A stretch of DNA of 64,000 nucleotides from Embiotoca jacksoni (GCA_022577435.1 JAKOON010000018.1:2121782-2185781), one strand, 5' to 3'. Numbered from the stretch's first letter, positions 25,394-34,095 are shown. Notes: generated by a model not told the origin, from the letters alone. Numbers and translations: made by a program.

Positions 25394-28376
25394 TGCCCCA
25401 GGAAATGATTGAGACTGTGGGAAGTCCAACGCTGTCTGCCTCCACCCAGAGTCGCAGCGGCTGCAGCAGGACCTGGAGAAGGTGCAGCAGCTGGAGGGGA
25501 AGATCACAGGTGAGCTGAGCACTCTGAAGGAGCGCGTGGGCACCATGGAGGCAGAGCTGCACACCTACCGAGACCTGGACGCCCTGAGGGACACCGCCGA
25601 GGACAAGAAGAAGGTAACGGCAGGCGGGACTCGGAGGATCCTGGAGGTCCAAACGTTAAGATCTCGCTGACAGAGAAAACCTGTGTTGTGTTCATGTCTG
25701 CGTATCGATGGGATGTCTGAATCAGCCTGAGCTCATCTTCGTCTCTTTATTTGTCTTAAGACCGTCTACAGTAACTGAAGTTCAGACATGTTTCTCTGCT
25801 TGTGGTCCAGAGACTGCAGGAGAACCGCGTGTCGCTGACTCAGCGTCGGGATTCATTCAGACAGCTGCTGGAGGAGATGAACCAGAAATATGAAGCTCTG
25901 AAGAGCAAACTGACGGAGAACGAGACCCACGCTCAGGTGAGAGACAGAGAGACAGGGAGACAGGGAGACAGGGAGACAGGGAGACAGAGAGACAGGGAGA
26001 CAGAGAGACAGGGAGACAGAGAGACAGAGAGACAGGGAGACAGAGAGACAGGGAGACAGAGAGACAGGGAGACAGAGAGACAGGGAGACAGAGAGACAGG
26101 GAGACAGGGAGACAGAGAGACAGAGAGACAGGGAGACAGGGAGACAGAGAGACAGGGAGACAGAGAGACAGGGAGACAGGGAGACAGAGAGACAGAGAGA
26201 CAGGGAGACAGGGAGACAGAGAGACAGGGAGACAGAGAGACAGGGAGACAGAGAGACAGGGAGACAGGGAGACAGGGAGACAGGGAGACAGGGAGACAGA
26301 GAGACAGGGAGACAGAGAGACAGGGAGACAGAGAGACAGAGAGACAGGGAGACAGAGAGACAGGGAGACAGAGAGACAGGGAGAGAGAGAGAGAGAGAGA
26401 GAGAGAGCATCCATCCAGCAGGTAGTTTCGTGCTCTCGTCCTTCTTCAGTGCTGCTCAGTGACCTGAGTTGAGGCGATAACATAATGTTGCTACGACGTG
26501 TTGTTGAACCTGCTGATTTGTTCTTTGTGTTTCTTTCTGTGCGTGAACTCGATTTCTTCAGCTCACCAACCTGGAGAGGAAATGGCAGCACTTGGAGCAG
26601 AACAATTTTGTCATGAAAGAGTGTATCCTTCAGGAACCTGACTTACTTTATTTACTTATTTTATTTACTTACATTATTTTATTTATTACTATATCCCATT
26701 GTATGACATTTTTTATCATATTTTGGACAACATGCTGTAGTATAAAATGTTCATCATATTTTGGATGATTATGTATATTTGTGAATCTCCCCACAAGAAG
26801 GACCAGCAGCGCACATAAAGGACACATTTAAGCCGTTTCATTTTGCAACAAATCAAGCTAGTTTGCTCTGACATTACCCCGAACCAAAACAAATAGAAAT
26901 CTAATAAAACATATGTTACATATCAGAACTCCAAAACAGGAGAACAGGTGAACAAACAAAAAAGACTTCTCCCACTTTCTAAAACTGGTCAAGAAGCTGT
27001 TCAATATTTACAAGTTTCACAATATTATAAAAACGTACAAACAACAGGTGCTATTTCCAGCTGAGTGTTCTTAATCTGAAATACACAGCTCATCTATTTA
27101 CAAGTTCTGTACCACAAAGTACCAGTTCATCCATTCACAAGATCGGACCGAAGCAAAGCAAAACTGGCTCTTTGTTGGCAGCGCAGAGTTGCAGGAAGGG
27201 GGAGGAGCCAATGGCTGATGCAGCGTGCTGGTCCAATCAGGCGGCATCACTCAACTGAACCTGCTGGTCCAATCAGGCGGCATCACTCAACTGAACTCTA
27301 TCTGCTGCTCAGATTTGAACCATCAGCTCCACCTGACAAAAACAACACACCCACACACACAAGGGAGGAGGAGAGCTCAAACATAATATGTTGTACATAA
27401 ATAACTCCAAGGCAACAACTACGAGACATTTTTATATTTTGGACCAAATTCAATTCAATTCAACTTTATTTATAAAGCGCCAAATCACAACAGGTTATTT
27501 CATGGCACTTAACATATTAAAGTCTTTACAGCAAAACTTTATAATATTATACAGAGAAACCAACAATTCAACATTTCCCACATAAGCTAGGAGGGAAAAA
27601 CTCCTCTTTAAAGGAGAAAAACCTCCAACAGAGGGAAGAAAAACTCCATTTAACAGGAAGAAACCTCCGACAGAACCAGGATCAGAGGTGGAGAACATCT
27701 GTTAACAGAACCAGGATCAGAGGTGGAGAACATCTGTTAACAGAACCAGGATCAGAGGTGGGCGGAGCATCTGTTAACAGAACCAGGATCAGAGGTGGGC
27801 GGAGCATCTGTTAACAGAACCAGGATCAGAGGTGGGCGGAGCTTCTGTTAACAGAACCAGGATCAGAGGTGGGCGGAGCATTTGTTAACAACCAGGATCA
27901 GAGGTGGGCGGAGCTTCTGTTAACAGAACCAGGATCAGAGGTGGGCGGAGCATCTGTTAACAGAACCAGACTCAGAAGTGGGCGGAGCATCTGCCTCGAC
28001 CGGTTGGGGTGAGAGGAGAGCAGAGAGAGAAAAGGACAGAATAGAGATAGAAGAGAAGAACTGAACCAAATGCTGCAGCATGACACATTTATTGTCCAAA
28101 ATATGATAAATGTCATTCTATAGTCTGTCGTTCCAAATATCATGAAGATGTCGTAGTACTGCATGTCGTCATTTCCTGTATCGTCCTCGTTAAGATCTTT
28201 CTTCCATGTTTTTAGACTCGGTCTCTCAGGTTTGTGATGTTTCCTGAACTGCAGCTTCAGTCATCGCCTCTAAATCTCAGGAGAGTGATTTCGCCTCCGT
28301 CGCCAAGAACGTCTCCCAGCAGGTGGCCGAGTACAACAAGAGCCTCATCGAGTCGCTGCAAAACAACAGGACTTAA
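11957..28376 (+). CDS. ift74: Intraflagellar transport protein 74 (IFT-B core)
   Basis: IFT74 pairs with IFT81 in the IFT-B complex and carries tubulin into cilia. Coding exons: 11957-12085, 12413-12548, 12659-12707, 13063-13161, 13250-13310, 13601-13660, 13784-13845, 20799-20937, 21140-21202, 21443-21586, 22404-22444, 23323-23402, 23525-23578, 24545-24642, 25188-25314, 25450-25613, 25811-25936, 26562-26622, 28261-28376. All phases fit and the sum is about 602 codons; mammalian IFT74 is about 600. The N terminus is Arg/Pro/Ser-rich and basic, as in the tubulin-binding region of the family. The rest is predicted coiled coil. Recognisable blocks include RPVTQQGLSGMKTG, LDKSYYLGLLRSK, NVSQQVAEYNKS and RKWQHLEQNNF. 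One intron hosts LRRC19 on the other strand. Confidence 0.95.
12413..13845 (+). CDS. ift74: IFT74 exons 2-7 (N-terminal coiled-coil part)
   Basis: Six exons (12413-12548, 12659-12707, 13063-13161, 13250-13310, 13601-13660, 13784-13845) with short introns. They encode the conserved segment from QIKVTDRPVTQQGLSGMKTG through SYYLGLLRSKINEL, NSVYLSYEKRAE and LQGQLADYNMLVDKLNT to SIFTERRE. The exon ends in phase 2 at 13845, and the missing base comes from 20799, about 7 kb away, across the intron that holds LRRC19. Confidence 0.9.
13846..14745. other. IFT74 intron / LRRC19 3' flank
   Basis: AT-rich and without an IFT74 exon. A - strand AATAAA at 14522-14517 is a candidate poly(A) signal for LRRC19, so roughly 14500-14745 may be its 3'UTR. 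Confidence 0.45.
14746..18062 (-). CDS. lrrc19: Leucine-rich repeat-containing protein 19, nested in IFT74
   Basis: Single-pass LRR membrane protein; mammalian LRRC19 signals to NF-kB. Exons in transcription order: 18062-17964, 17863-17613, 17390-17279, 15969-15879, 15370-15161, 15056-14746. Phases agree and the total is about 358 codons; mammalian LRRC19 is of similar length. The first exon is a signal peptide (LLMLWLTAVSVMNILG). LRRs follow, for example LAELHLDGNMVTAIP and LREVDLSHNLLTRLP. A C-terminal LRR cap contains NPWNCSC and a downstream FCASP. Next come a Pro/Thr/Ser-rich stalk, a membrane segment FTVCVAALALTTCMLIMCAI, and a cytoplasmic tail with an acidic Glu run. N-glycosylation sequons lie in the ectodomain (NLT, NST). 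In human the gene is also nested antisense in IFT74. Confidence 0.88.
15879..15969 (-). CDS. lrrc19: LRRC19 exon carrying the C-terminal LRR cap
   Basis: 91-bp exon between a CATCAG acceptor and a GTAATT donor, entered in phase 0 and left in phase 1. It encodes LNLQENPWNCSCLLLSSI, the start of an LRRCT cap. It was found by reading the - strand for the missing cap between the last LRR exon and the stalk exon. It lies next to the tandem array at 16003. Confidence 0.85.
16003..17090 (+). mobile_element. L2 LINE 3' end with a minisatellite-expanded 3'UTR
   Basis: From about 16905 the sequence is a + strand L2 tail, with 'GGGAATTGTTAAATTG' and 'TTGTGATTTGGTGCTATG' ending in TTGAATTGAAT near 17090. 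Before it, 16003-16920 is about 24 tandem copies of a 37-38-bp unit (GTTGGAGGTTTCTTCTGTTA then AAGAGAGTTTTTCCTTCT). This unit is also present as one or two copies in the L2 3'UTR near 56930. The array sits between LRRC19 exons and inside an IFT74 intron. Confidence 0.85.
18063..19360. other. LRRC19 upstream region within the IFT74 intron
   Basis: AT-rich with no supported exon other than the candidate 5' exon. An A-rich tract lies at 19320-19343. Confidence 0.4.
19034..19075 (-). other. lrrc19: Candidate LRRC19 5' untranslated exon
   Basis: On the - strand, AGCACAG/GTAAGTG gives a strong donor at 19034/19033, about 1 kb upstream of the LRRC19 start exon. No coding potential was seen. The upstream edge is a guess. 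Confidence 0.3.
19396..19955. repeat. Minisatellite, 14/28-bp units
   Basis: Tandem 14-bp units TCAGGTTACAACAG alternate with TCAGAATACAGAAA to give 28-bp units. Runs of pure 14-mers with a TTAGG variant occur twice (about 19650-19755 and 19845-19950) in the same order, so the array has a higher-order repeat. Confidence 0.95.
20130..20480. repeat. Interspersed teleost repeat, unclassified
   Basis: Contains TTATCCAAAGCGACTTACAA and, downstream, a block around GAAGAGGTGTGTTTTTAG and CATTTAGGAGCCAGGACAG. Both are familiar from high-copy repeats of fish genomes. I cannot assign a family from sequence alone. Confidence 0.6.
20799..21586 (+). CDS. ift74: IFT74 exons 8-10
   Basis: Exons 20799-20937, 21140-21202 and 21443-21586, each a heptad-rich coiled-coil piece: EKYFTMTTANEELLQ, ELTVLQEELDLL, and ELSHSQIKQEVV through EDKSLGSPQEEREKLFKQ. 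The donor of the last one is the unusual GTCGGT. The intron 21203-21442 holds a G12 run near 21279. Confidence 0.9.
21587..22403. other. IFT74 intron, nothing recognised
   Basis: AT-rich without coding or repeat signals that I could support. Confidence 0.5.
22445..23180 (+). repeat. 23-bp minisatellite starting at an IFT74 donor site
   Basis: About 32 tandem copies of ACAGTATGTATTCATATCAA plus CTC, with a C/T variant at the middle position. The first copy overlaps the donor of exon 22404-22444 (ACA/GTATGT), so each unit repeats the donor sequence. All three + strand frames stay open across the array, giving long artefactual ORFs. Confidence 0.97.
23206..23320 (+). repeat. Short degenerate tandem repeat before an IFT74 exon
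   Basis: Repeats of TAATGTGTAYGAAGTGTT (about 15/30-bp period) run to the acceptor GTGTCCAG at 23322 of exon 23323-23402. Confidence 0.85.
23323..24642 (+). CDS. ift74: IFT74 exons 12-14
   Basis: Exons 23323-23402, 23525-23578 and 24545-24642. They encode RQITEEIRHLEQDSE, YKELKRKEEEID and RFLESFEESRSQEQEK to VSLLEHCSR, matching the family's LLEHCSR block. Intron 23579-24544 has no exon but carries a CTCF-like site at 24446. Confidence 0.9.
24446..24460 (+). promoter_or_regulatory. CTCF-like motif
   Basis: CCACTAGGGGGCGTC fits the CTCF core well. It is a single copy inside an IFT74 intron. Binding is not shown. Confidence 0.45.
24643..24716 (+). repeat. (GGA)n tract at an IFT74 donor
   Basis: GTGAGGAGGAGGAGG runs directly from the donor of exon 24545-24642 into a purine-rich GGA/GGGA stretch. 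Confidence 0.9.
25112..25186 (+). repeat. (GT)n microsatellite forming an acceptor tract
   Basis: About 37 GT dinucleotides end in GTGTAG, the acceptor of IFT74 exon 25188-25314. The usual pyrimidine tract is replaced by the repeat. Confidence 0.95.
25188..25936 (+). CDS. ift74: IFT74 exons 15-17
   Basis: Exons 25188-25314, 25450-25613 and 25811-25936, with phases 1 and 0 fitting. Products include RQVDTVTATELRNMQEVL, RLQQDLEKVQQLEGKITGEL and MNQKYEALKSKLTENETHAQ. A (CA)n microsatellite with AGAGG interruptions occupies 25321-25391 in the first of these introns. Confidence 0.9.
25938..26406 (+). repeat. (GACAGGGA/GACAGAGA)n array
   Basis: About 470 bp of 8-bp units begin two bases into the intron, directly after the donor CAG/GTGAGAGACAG of exon 25811-25936. 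They end in a (GA)n run. The Arg/Gln/Asp/Glu and Ser/Leu ORFs across it are repeat artefacts. Confidence 0.97.
26562..26622 (+). CDS. ift74: IFT74 penultimate exon, followed by a U12-type donor
   Basis: 61 bp encoding LTNLERKWQHLEQNNFVMKE plus one base. The GT of the intron starts at 26623 in GTATCCTTC, the U12-type donor consensus. The leftover T joins TC at 28261 to make Phe, as in the mammalian protein (KEFIA). Confidence 0.9.
26690..28165. mobile_element. Unclassified element with inverted ends, split by L2
   Basis: The left side has ATGACATTTTTTATCATATTTTGGACAACATGC around 26700-26735 (split here: ATGACATTTTTTATCATA then TTTTGGACAACATGC). The right side has the reverse complement, TTGTCCAAAATATGATAAA, at 28093-28111. 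The same TTTTGGACRACATGC block recurs at 31.2 and 32.4 kb. Between the ends lie a duplicated 37-bp unit (27222-27296) and the L2 copy. No coding capacity was seen. Confidence 0.45.
27447..28062 (-). mobile_element. L2-type LINE, short 3' fragment
   Basis: Same 3' tail and 3'UTR as the 9.4-kb copy, with about eight 37-bp units (GTTAACAGAACCAGGATCAG). It ends at AGAAGAACTG. ACCAAAT occurs on both sides (27442 and 28064), a possible 7-bp target duplication. Confidence 0.85.
28261..28376 (+). CDS. ift74: IFT74 last exon
   Basis: Begins in phase 1 and encodes IASKSQESDFASVAKNVSQQ, then VAEYNKSLIESLQNNRT and the stop TAA at 28374-28376. This matches the family C terminus (KNVTKQIAEYNK in mammals). 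Confidence 0.92.
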
Positions 28377-28730
28377 ACTCACATGGAGTTATTCTGTTGG
28401 ACTTGAACAGTCCTCAGGCTGTCAGAAAAACTGTCCAACCAGGTGTCTGCAAATTCTAACTTTTCTCTTGGACTTTCATTTTCAAGTCAAAATTCAGTTG
28501 GAGTTTTTCAAGCAAAAGAGTACATGATGTTTTTGTCTATCCACTTTATGAAAGTGTCTTTTTTGTCAGATTAACTGTGGCAGCTTTCTGTTCTTGACAA
28601 ACTACCAGAATGTCTCTGTTCAGCCAACATGTGTGAGTCTTTGTTTGACAGATTTTGCGTCTCATCCTGCAGAGCTTGTGTCAGTAGCTTTAAGGCTAAT
28701 TTAAATAAAGAGGTTAATATTAGAATAACC
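28377..28730 (+). other. ift74: IFT74 3'UTR
   Basis: Non-coding sequence with AATAAA at 28704-28709. A Tc1-like element is inserted about 20 bp after the signal. Confidence 0.65.
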
Positions 28731-30349
28731 TACAGTGGTGTGAAAAAGTGTTTGCCTCCTTCCTGATTTATTTTTTTGCATGTCTGTCACATTTAAATGT
28801 TTCAGATCATCAAACAAATTCAAATATTAGTCAAAGTTAACACAAGTAAACACAAAATGCAGTTTTTAAATGAAGGTTTTTATTATTAAGGGAGATAACA
28901 AATCCAAACCCACATGGCCCTGTGTGAAAAAGTGTTTGCCCCCTAAACCTAATAACTGGTTGGGCCACCCTCAGCAGCAACAACTGCAATCAAGCGTTTG
29001 TGATAACTTACAATGAGTCTTTTCCAGCTGTGGAGGAATGTTGGCCCACTCATCTTTACATTAGTTGTTGTAATTCAGCCACATTGGAGGGTTTTCCAGC
29101 ACGAACCGCCTTTTTAAGGTCATGCCACAGCATCTCAATAGGATTCAGGTCAGGACTTTGACGAGGCCACTCCAAAGTCTTCATTTTGTTTTTCTTCAGC
29201 CATTCAGAGGTGGACTTGCTGGTGTGTTTTGGATCATTGTCCTGCTGCAGAACCCAAGTTGGCTTCAGCTTGAGGTCACGAACAGATGGCCGGACGTTCT
29301 CCTTCAGGATGTTTTGGTAGACGGTAGAATTCATGGTTCCATTTATCACAGCAAGTCTTCCAGGTCCTGAAGCAGCAAAACAGCCCCAGACCATCACACT
29401 ACCACCACCATATTTTACTGTTGGTATGATGTTCTTTTTCTGAAATGCGGTGTTACTTTTATGCCAGATGTAACGGGACACACACCTTCCAAAAAGCTCA
29501 ACTTTGGTCTCGTCAGTCCACAGAGTATTTTCCCAAAAGTCTCGGGGATCATCAAGATGTTTTCTGGCAACAATGAGACGAGCCTTAATGTTGTTTTTGC
29601 TCAGCGGTGGTTTTGGTCTTGGAACTCTGCCATGCAGGCCATTTCTGCCGAGTCTCTTTCTTCTGGTGGAGTCATGAACACTGACCTGAACTGAGGCAAG
29701 TGAGGCCTGCAGTTCTTTGGATGTTGTCGTGGGGTCTTTTGTGACCTCTCGGATGAGTCGTCTCTGCTCTCTCGGGGTAATTTTGGTCGGTCGGCCGCTC
29801 CTGGGAAGGTTCACCACTGTTCCATGTTTTCTCCATTTGTGGATAATGGCTCTCACTGTGGTTCACTGGAGTCCCAAAGCTTTAGAAATGGCTTTAGAAC
29901 CTTTTCCAGACTGATAGATCTCAATTACTTTCTTTCTCATTTGTTCCTGAATTTCTTTGGATCTCGGCATGATGTCTATCTTTTGAGGATCTTTTGGTCT
30001 ACTTCACTTTGTCAGGCAGGTCCTATTTAAGTGATTTCTTGATTGAGAACAGGTGTGTCAGTAATCAGGCCTGGGTGTGGCTAGAGAAATTGAACTCAGG
30101 TGTGATAAACCACAGTTAAGTTATGTTTTAACAGGAGGGGGCAAACACTTTTTCACACAGGGCCATGCGGGTTTGGATTGTTTTTCTCCCTTAATAATAA
30201 AAACCTTCATTTAAAAACTGCATTTTGTGTTTACTTGTGTTATCTTTGACTCATATTTAAATTTGTTTGATGATCTGAAACATTTAAGTGTGACAGACAT
30301 GCAAAAAAATAAATCAGGAAGGAGGCAAACACTTTTTCACACCACTGTA
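28731..30349 (-). mobile_element. Tc1/mariner-type DNA transposon, nearly complete
   Basis: TA target duplications at 28731-28732 and 30348-30349 flank inverted ends CAGTGGTGTGAAAAAGTG. Each terminal repeat is about 210 bp and repeats the GTGTGAAAAAGTGTTTGCC motif at its inner edge (28921-28944 and 30133-30160). This is the IR/DR layout of fish Tc1-like elements. A - strand transposase lies between. Confidence 0.95.
29056..29970 (-). pseudogene. Tc1-like transposase, broken by a stop and a frameshift
   Basis: The start codon at 29970 opens MPRSKEIQEQMRKKVIEIYQ, a paired-like helix-turn-helix. It is interrupted after 35 codons by TGA at 29865-29863, consistent with CGA to TGA decay at a CpG. 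The same frame continues to 29056 with WTDETKVELFG, QQDNDPKHT and SPDLNPIEMLW, the DD34E catalytic set. An extra base near 29062 then shifts the C-terminal frame. Only two lesions were seen, so the copy is fairly young but inactive. Confidence 0.9.
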
Positions 30350-31200
30350 CATGTTGTATCCCACTTTGAAATGTAGCTGTAAGCTCCTGTTATTAAAGAA
30401 ATATGAAATGTCACGCTGCCTCTTTATTCTCAAAAGCTCAATAACTGCTTTCAAATATAGCCGGTTAGCTCCTGTTAGCAAAAGCTACTACAAATGTTCT
30501 CAACCAAATTGGAGGCTGCCGAAACAGTACACAGAATACACACTAGAATACACACTAGAATACACACTAGAATACACACTAGCTCTTGAAACCAATTATG
30601 CAATTCTTCTGTAAATGACTTTATATAGTTACAATTTTTTTTCAATTTCAAGCTAAATGCTCAGCCTTGTTGTTTTTTGTAGCTTGCACTGTGAAATGCA
30701 AGAGGAAAGGAAAGAGAAAAAAACCAACCTTGTCCTATGGAAAGAACGCTCGGCGTGGTGGGTAACGAGGAGTATGCATTCCACCATTAACTTATGTCAG
30801 CGTTAATGAAAGTATGAGGAATAATATCAATTAATGGCCCTGAAGTAGGAACCAAATGCCAGGAATAATACACTACAATACACATTAGAATTAAAAAAAA
30901 AAAGTACATTTTTAGCTAAAAATAAAACACTAGCTGGTGAAAAACTTTTTAAATAATTTTATAGAAGTTAGCCAGCATGTACTATAGATATGTGCAGCCA
31001 TGTTAAACTAAGCTCAAGATATTGAAAATGCTAACAACTGTCAACCTACACCACAAGAAACCATTCTAAAATGCATCGTATAAAATATCTGCATCTTTTT
31101 CTAAAAAAAAAAGGAGTCTGTAGTTTTAATTATTTTATTTTGTAACCATGGAAACAACTGGTCAAAGAATACACATTTCTCTCAACTACTTCACTAAGTC
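30350..31200. other. Intergenic, AT-rich; small 15-bp tandem repeat
   Basis: At 30530-30590 AGAATACACACT units repeat four to five times. The rest shows no gene. Confidence 0.5.
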
Positions 31201-31478
31201 TTTGGACAACATGCTATAAGCAAGACTTTCATTCAAGGTGTGGAAGCCAACACAATGGTGCAGTTTTCAGTGTTGTCGTCTGGCACTCTAAAAGTACTGG
31301 GTTCAATTCCCACCTGGGACTTTCTATGTGGAATTTGCATGTTCTTGCAAAACTAGTAACCTAAAGGTAAAGTTTGTCATTCATAATATGGATGACCAAC
31401 TTATGCATGTAGTCCATAATGTAAAACTTTACATTCAAGCAAAAACATATAATCCTCCACACAAAGTTCCAGACCCCC

Positions 31479-31885
31479 TATCGAACCCACAACCTCCTGA
31501 TTGTGAGATGACAACGCTGGCTTAGAACTTCACCATTTTGCTGCCTTTATTGCATGCTTGTCTGACTTATATGACTTTTAAACATGTTATGGAAGAGCGG
31601 TCAACGGTGCAGTTGCCTCCAAGTCAGAAGGTTCCAGGTTTGAGACTCACCCTGGAAAGGATGACATTAACATCTGAGATGAAAAGCCACATCAAGGGCA
31701 AGAATCAAACCTGGAACCTTCTGACTTGGAGGCAACAACACTAACCATTGGACCACCATGCTTTCTTCCATAATATGTTTAAAAGTTATATAAGTCAGAC
31801 AAACATGCAATAAAGGCAGCACAATTTTGCAGTTCCAAACCAGCGTTGTCATCTCAATCAGGAAGTACTCGGTTTGATCAGGGGC
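31479..31885. repeat. Large imperfect inverted repeat
   Basis: The left arm (about 31480-31660) and right arm (about 31695-31885) are reverse complements over some 170 bp. Shared blocks include GAGATGACAACGCTGG, GCCTTTATTGCATG and CCAAGTCAGAAGGTTCCAGG. The spacer is about 40 bp. The arms contain tRNA-like modules. Confidence 0.85.
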
Positions 31886-32350
31886 TTGGAACTCTGTCTG
31901 TGGAGGATTGCATGTTCTTGCTTGGAGTGTGACTTTGTCACATTTACGACTACATGCATGACTTTTGTTTTACATTATGGACTACATGCATAAGTTAGTC
32001 ATCCATATTTTGGACGACATATTTCATTTTTAGGTTATTATTTATAGCATAGCATAGCACAAAAAAGTCATACTTCTTTAATGTCGTCTAAAATACATTT
32101 AAAAAAAAAAGTCAAATCTGAAATTGTTGGATATTTGGAACTTGTAAATTTTGGAAATTCATTATTTTGCAGTTTTCAACTACATGCTATTGTAAGACTT
32201 CTTCTATACTTTAGACAAAATGATATTTTTTGGACTTGACATGCATAGCTCCAGCAGGAATTGAACCAACAACATTCTGACAGAGAGGCACCAGCACTAA
32301 CCACTGCACCACTGCACCAGTGATTCTGTGACTGTCTTTTGTCCTTTTGA

Positions 32351-32430
32351 GGACATGCTATAGTATGACTATTATTTCATATTTTGGACGACAATACAAA
32401 GTCATACTATAGCATGTCGTCCAAAATATG
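32351..32430. repeat. Nested hairpin of the TTTGGACGAC family
   Basis: CATGCTATAGTATGACT (32352-32368) pairs with AGTCATACTATAGCATG (32399-32415). CATATTTTGGACGACA pairs with TGTCGTCCAAAATATG, which overlaps the end of the first pair, so two alternative stems share sequence. Confidence 0.85.
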
Positions 32431-32689
32431 AAAAAAAAAGTTTAATATTTTGGACGACATACAATGTCTGCGTCAATTTTGGTCGCATTTGAATGAATAC
32501 TTATAGATGGTGGAGTTATAGGTTGCACTGAGTCAAAGATTTGTTTCAATGCTGTCTCACTCCTGAGAAGATAGATGGTGCAGTGGTTAGCACTGAATCC
32601 TCACAGTTAGTAAGTTTGGGGTTCAATCCCCCACCCTTTGTCATGACTTAAAAAATAAAATCATACGTAACTTCTTGAAAAACATGCAG

Positions 32690-33235
32690 TAGCATGACTT
32701 TTGGGTCACTTATTGGCCGCCACGCCACGGGCACACCGATCGACGAAAACGTATTACTTTGATAACTTTTAATTCCGAACATGTTAAGAGTGCACAGACT
32801 CAATTTCAAGTCGGTCCGACAAAATCTGGAGGAGGAATTCGTTAAAGTACAACACGTGTGAATCACCAAACATGGCTACTAAATTAAAAATGGCGGACTT
32901 CCTGTTGAGTTGACATAATGGTGCGTTGGAACTTTTTTGTACATCTCGGTGTGATACACATGTCCACCTAATTTCGTGCACGTAGGTAAATGTAGCTGCC
33001 AGGACATCTGTTTAGGGGGCGCTGGCGAGCCATTTGGCCACGCCCACTCACAACTCCACTAAAATAGGACATTTTTCGCCGGGAGAGATGGGTGTACCAA
33101 CTTTCATGAGTTTTTGAATACGATAAAGCCTCCAAAAAGGCAATTAATTTGTAACAACAAGGACCAAAAAGAAAAATAATTCCTTGAATAACAATAGGGC
33201 TTTCACACCATCGATGCTCGGGCCCTAATAAAGCA
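32690..33235. repeat. Interspersed repeat ending GGGCCCTAATAA, unclassified
   Basis: A unique-looking block running from TTTTGGGTCACTTATTGG to GGCTTTCACACCATCGATGC, then TCGGGCCCTAAT. The layout is familiar from high-copy fish repeats. No ORF. It includes an isolated AGGGGGCGCTGG at 33014-33025. Confidence 0.5.
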
Positions 33236-33904
33236 AAATAAGGTATTTCAGCTTGTTAAAAGAACTCATCATTTAAAGCTTTTGGTTCAGTACGAACAAG
33301 AAGAACAATCAGCCTGGAGGAAGTACTATGACTCAACAGGGAGCAGCAGGAAAGGCAGAGAGGAAACCAAATCAGAAAACTTGGGGGCATTAAAGAGGAA
33401 GGAAAGTATTGAGGATGAACAAAATGTACCATTTAACACGGGAGAAATAAAACTGCTAGCAAAATGATGAGATATGTTACGTCGTTAAAACATTAACTTG
33501 CAGGTCTTGCTAATATTATTTAATAAAGTATATGAAAAAGGGAGACCTTTGTTTGCTGATGATGGTGCGTTGTGGAAAAGTAATGTGGAGCATTTAAATT
33601 AGGACACAAGAGGGGATTCGACAGGTTGAAATGAGGGCGACCAGGTGTCCCACTTTAAGGTTTTTATTCCTTGTCCCACATATTGGGACAATGTCTTACA
33701 TTTTGATTTACTCTATTTGTCCAAAGTCAACACCGCAGAGCATAAACTTTTCTAAAATATGTCCGGGCATATTTCTGCAGAATACAGTGGAACCGAAAAC
33801 AAACGCTTCCCTCATATGGGACAGGGAGACGCTATTTGACAGAGAAGACGGTGGACATAAGCACATCTATTTATCTAACATTTCTGTTTTTTTCTGTCAA
33901 GATG
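33236..33904. other. Intergenic, nothing recognised
   Basis: Mostly AT-rich. Open frames are short and without recognisable motifs. Confidence 0.45.
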
Positions 33905-34021
33905 GGGTGCTGAGTGTACATTAATGAGAAATAAAATGAACTTTTTTGATTTTAGCAAATGGCTGCAATGAAACAAAGAGTGAAAAATTTAAAGGGGTCT
34001 GAATACTTTCCGTACCCACTG
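33905..34021. mobile_element. Solo end of a different Tc1-like element
   Basis: GGGGTCTGAATACTTTCCGT followed by ACCCACTGTA at 33995-34021 is the typical inverted-repeat end of a second Tc1-like family. No partner end was found in the window. Confidence 0.65.
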
Positions 34022-34024
34022 TAT

Positions 34025-34095
<71 letters not shown>

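Larger units (their letters stand above)
26623..28260 (+). other. ift74: U12-type (minor spliceosome) intron of IFT74
   Basis: The donor is GTATCCTTC. The branch-like TTCCTGAAC at 28241-28249 lies 11-12 nt before the acceptor CTTCAG at 28255-28260. Both differ from U2-type signals and match U12 consensus (branch TTCCTTRAY) with one mismatch. The intron contains an L2 insertion and an older repeat. Confidence 0.85.
31200..32640. repeat. Cluster of tRNA-like modules and palindromic blocks
   Basis: Seven modules resemble a tRNA 5' half plus a pol III B box (GGTTCRANYCC-like). B boxes: + strand at 31300-31310, 31638-31649, 31870-31880 and 32620-32630; - strand at 31487-31477, 31711-31700 and 32267-32257. 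The best, 32576-32630, contains GCAGTGGTTAGCACTG and GGTTCAATCCC. Related TTTGGACRACATGC blocks lie at 31201, 32015, 32380 and 32417. No ORF was found. These may be SINE-like or parts of a non-autonomous element. Confidence 0.6.

Noticed and set aside
25802..26591. Arg/Gln/Asp/Glu and Ser/Leu/Cys ORFs of over 180 codons
   Set aside because: Read-through of the (GACAGGGA)n array. Only 25811-25936 is coding.
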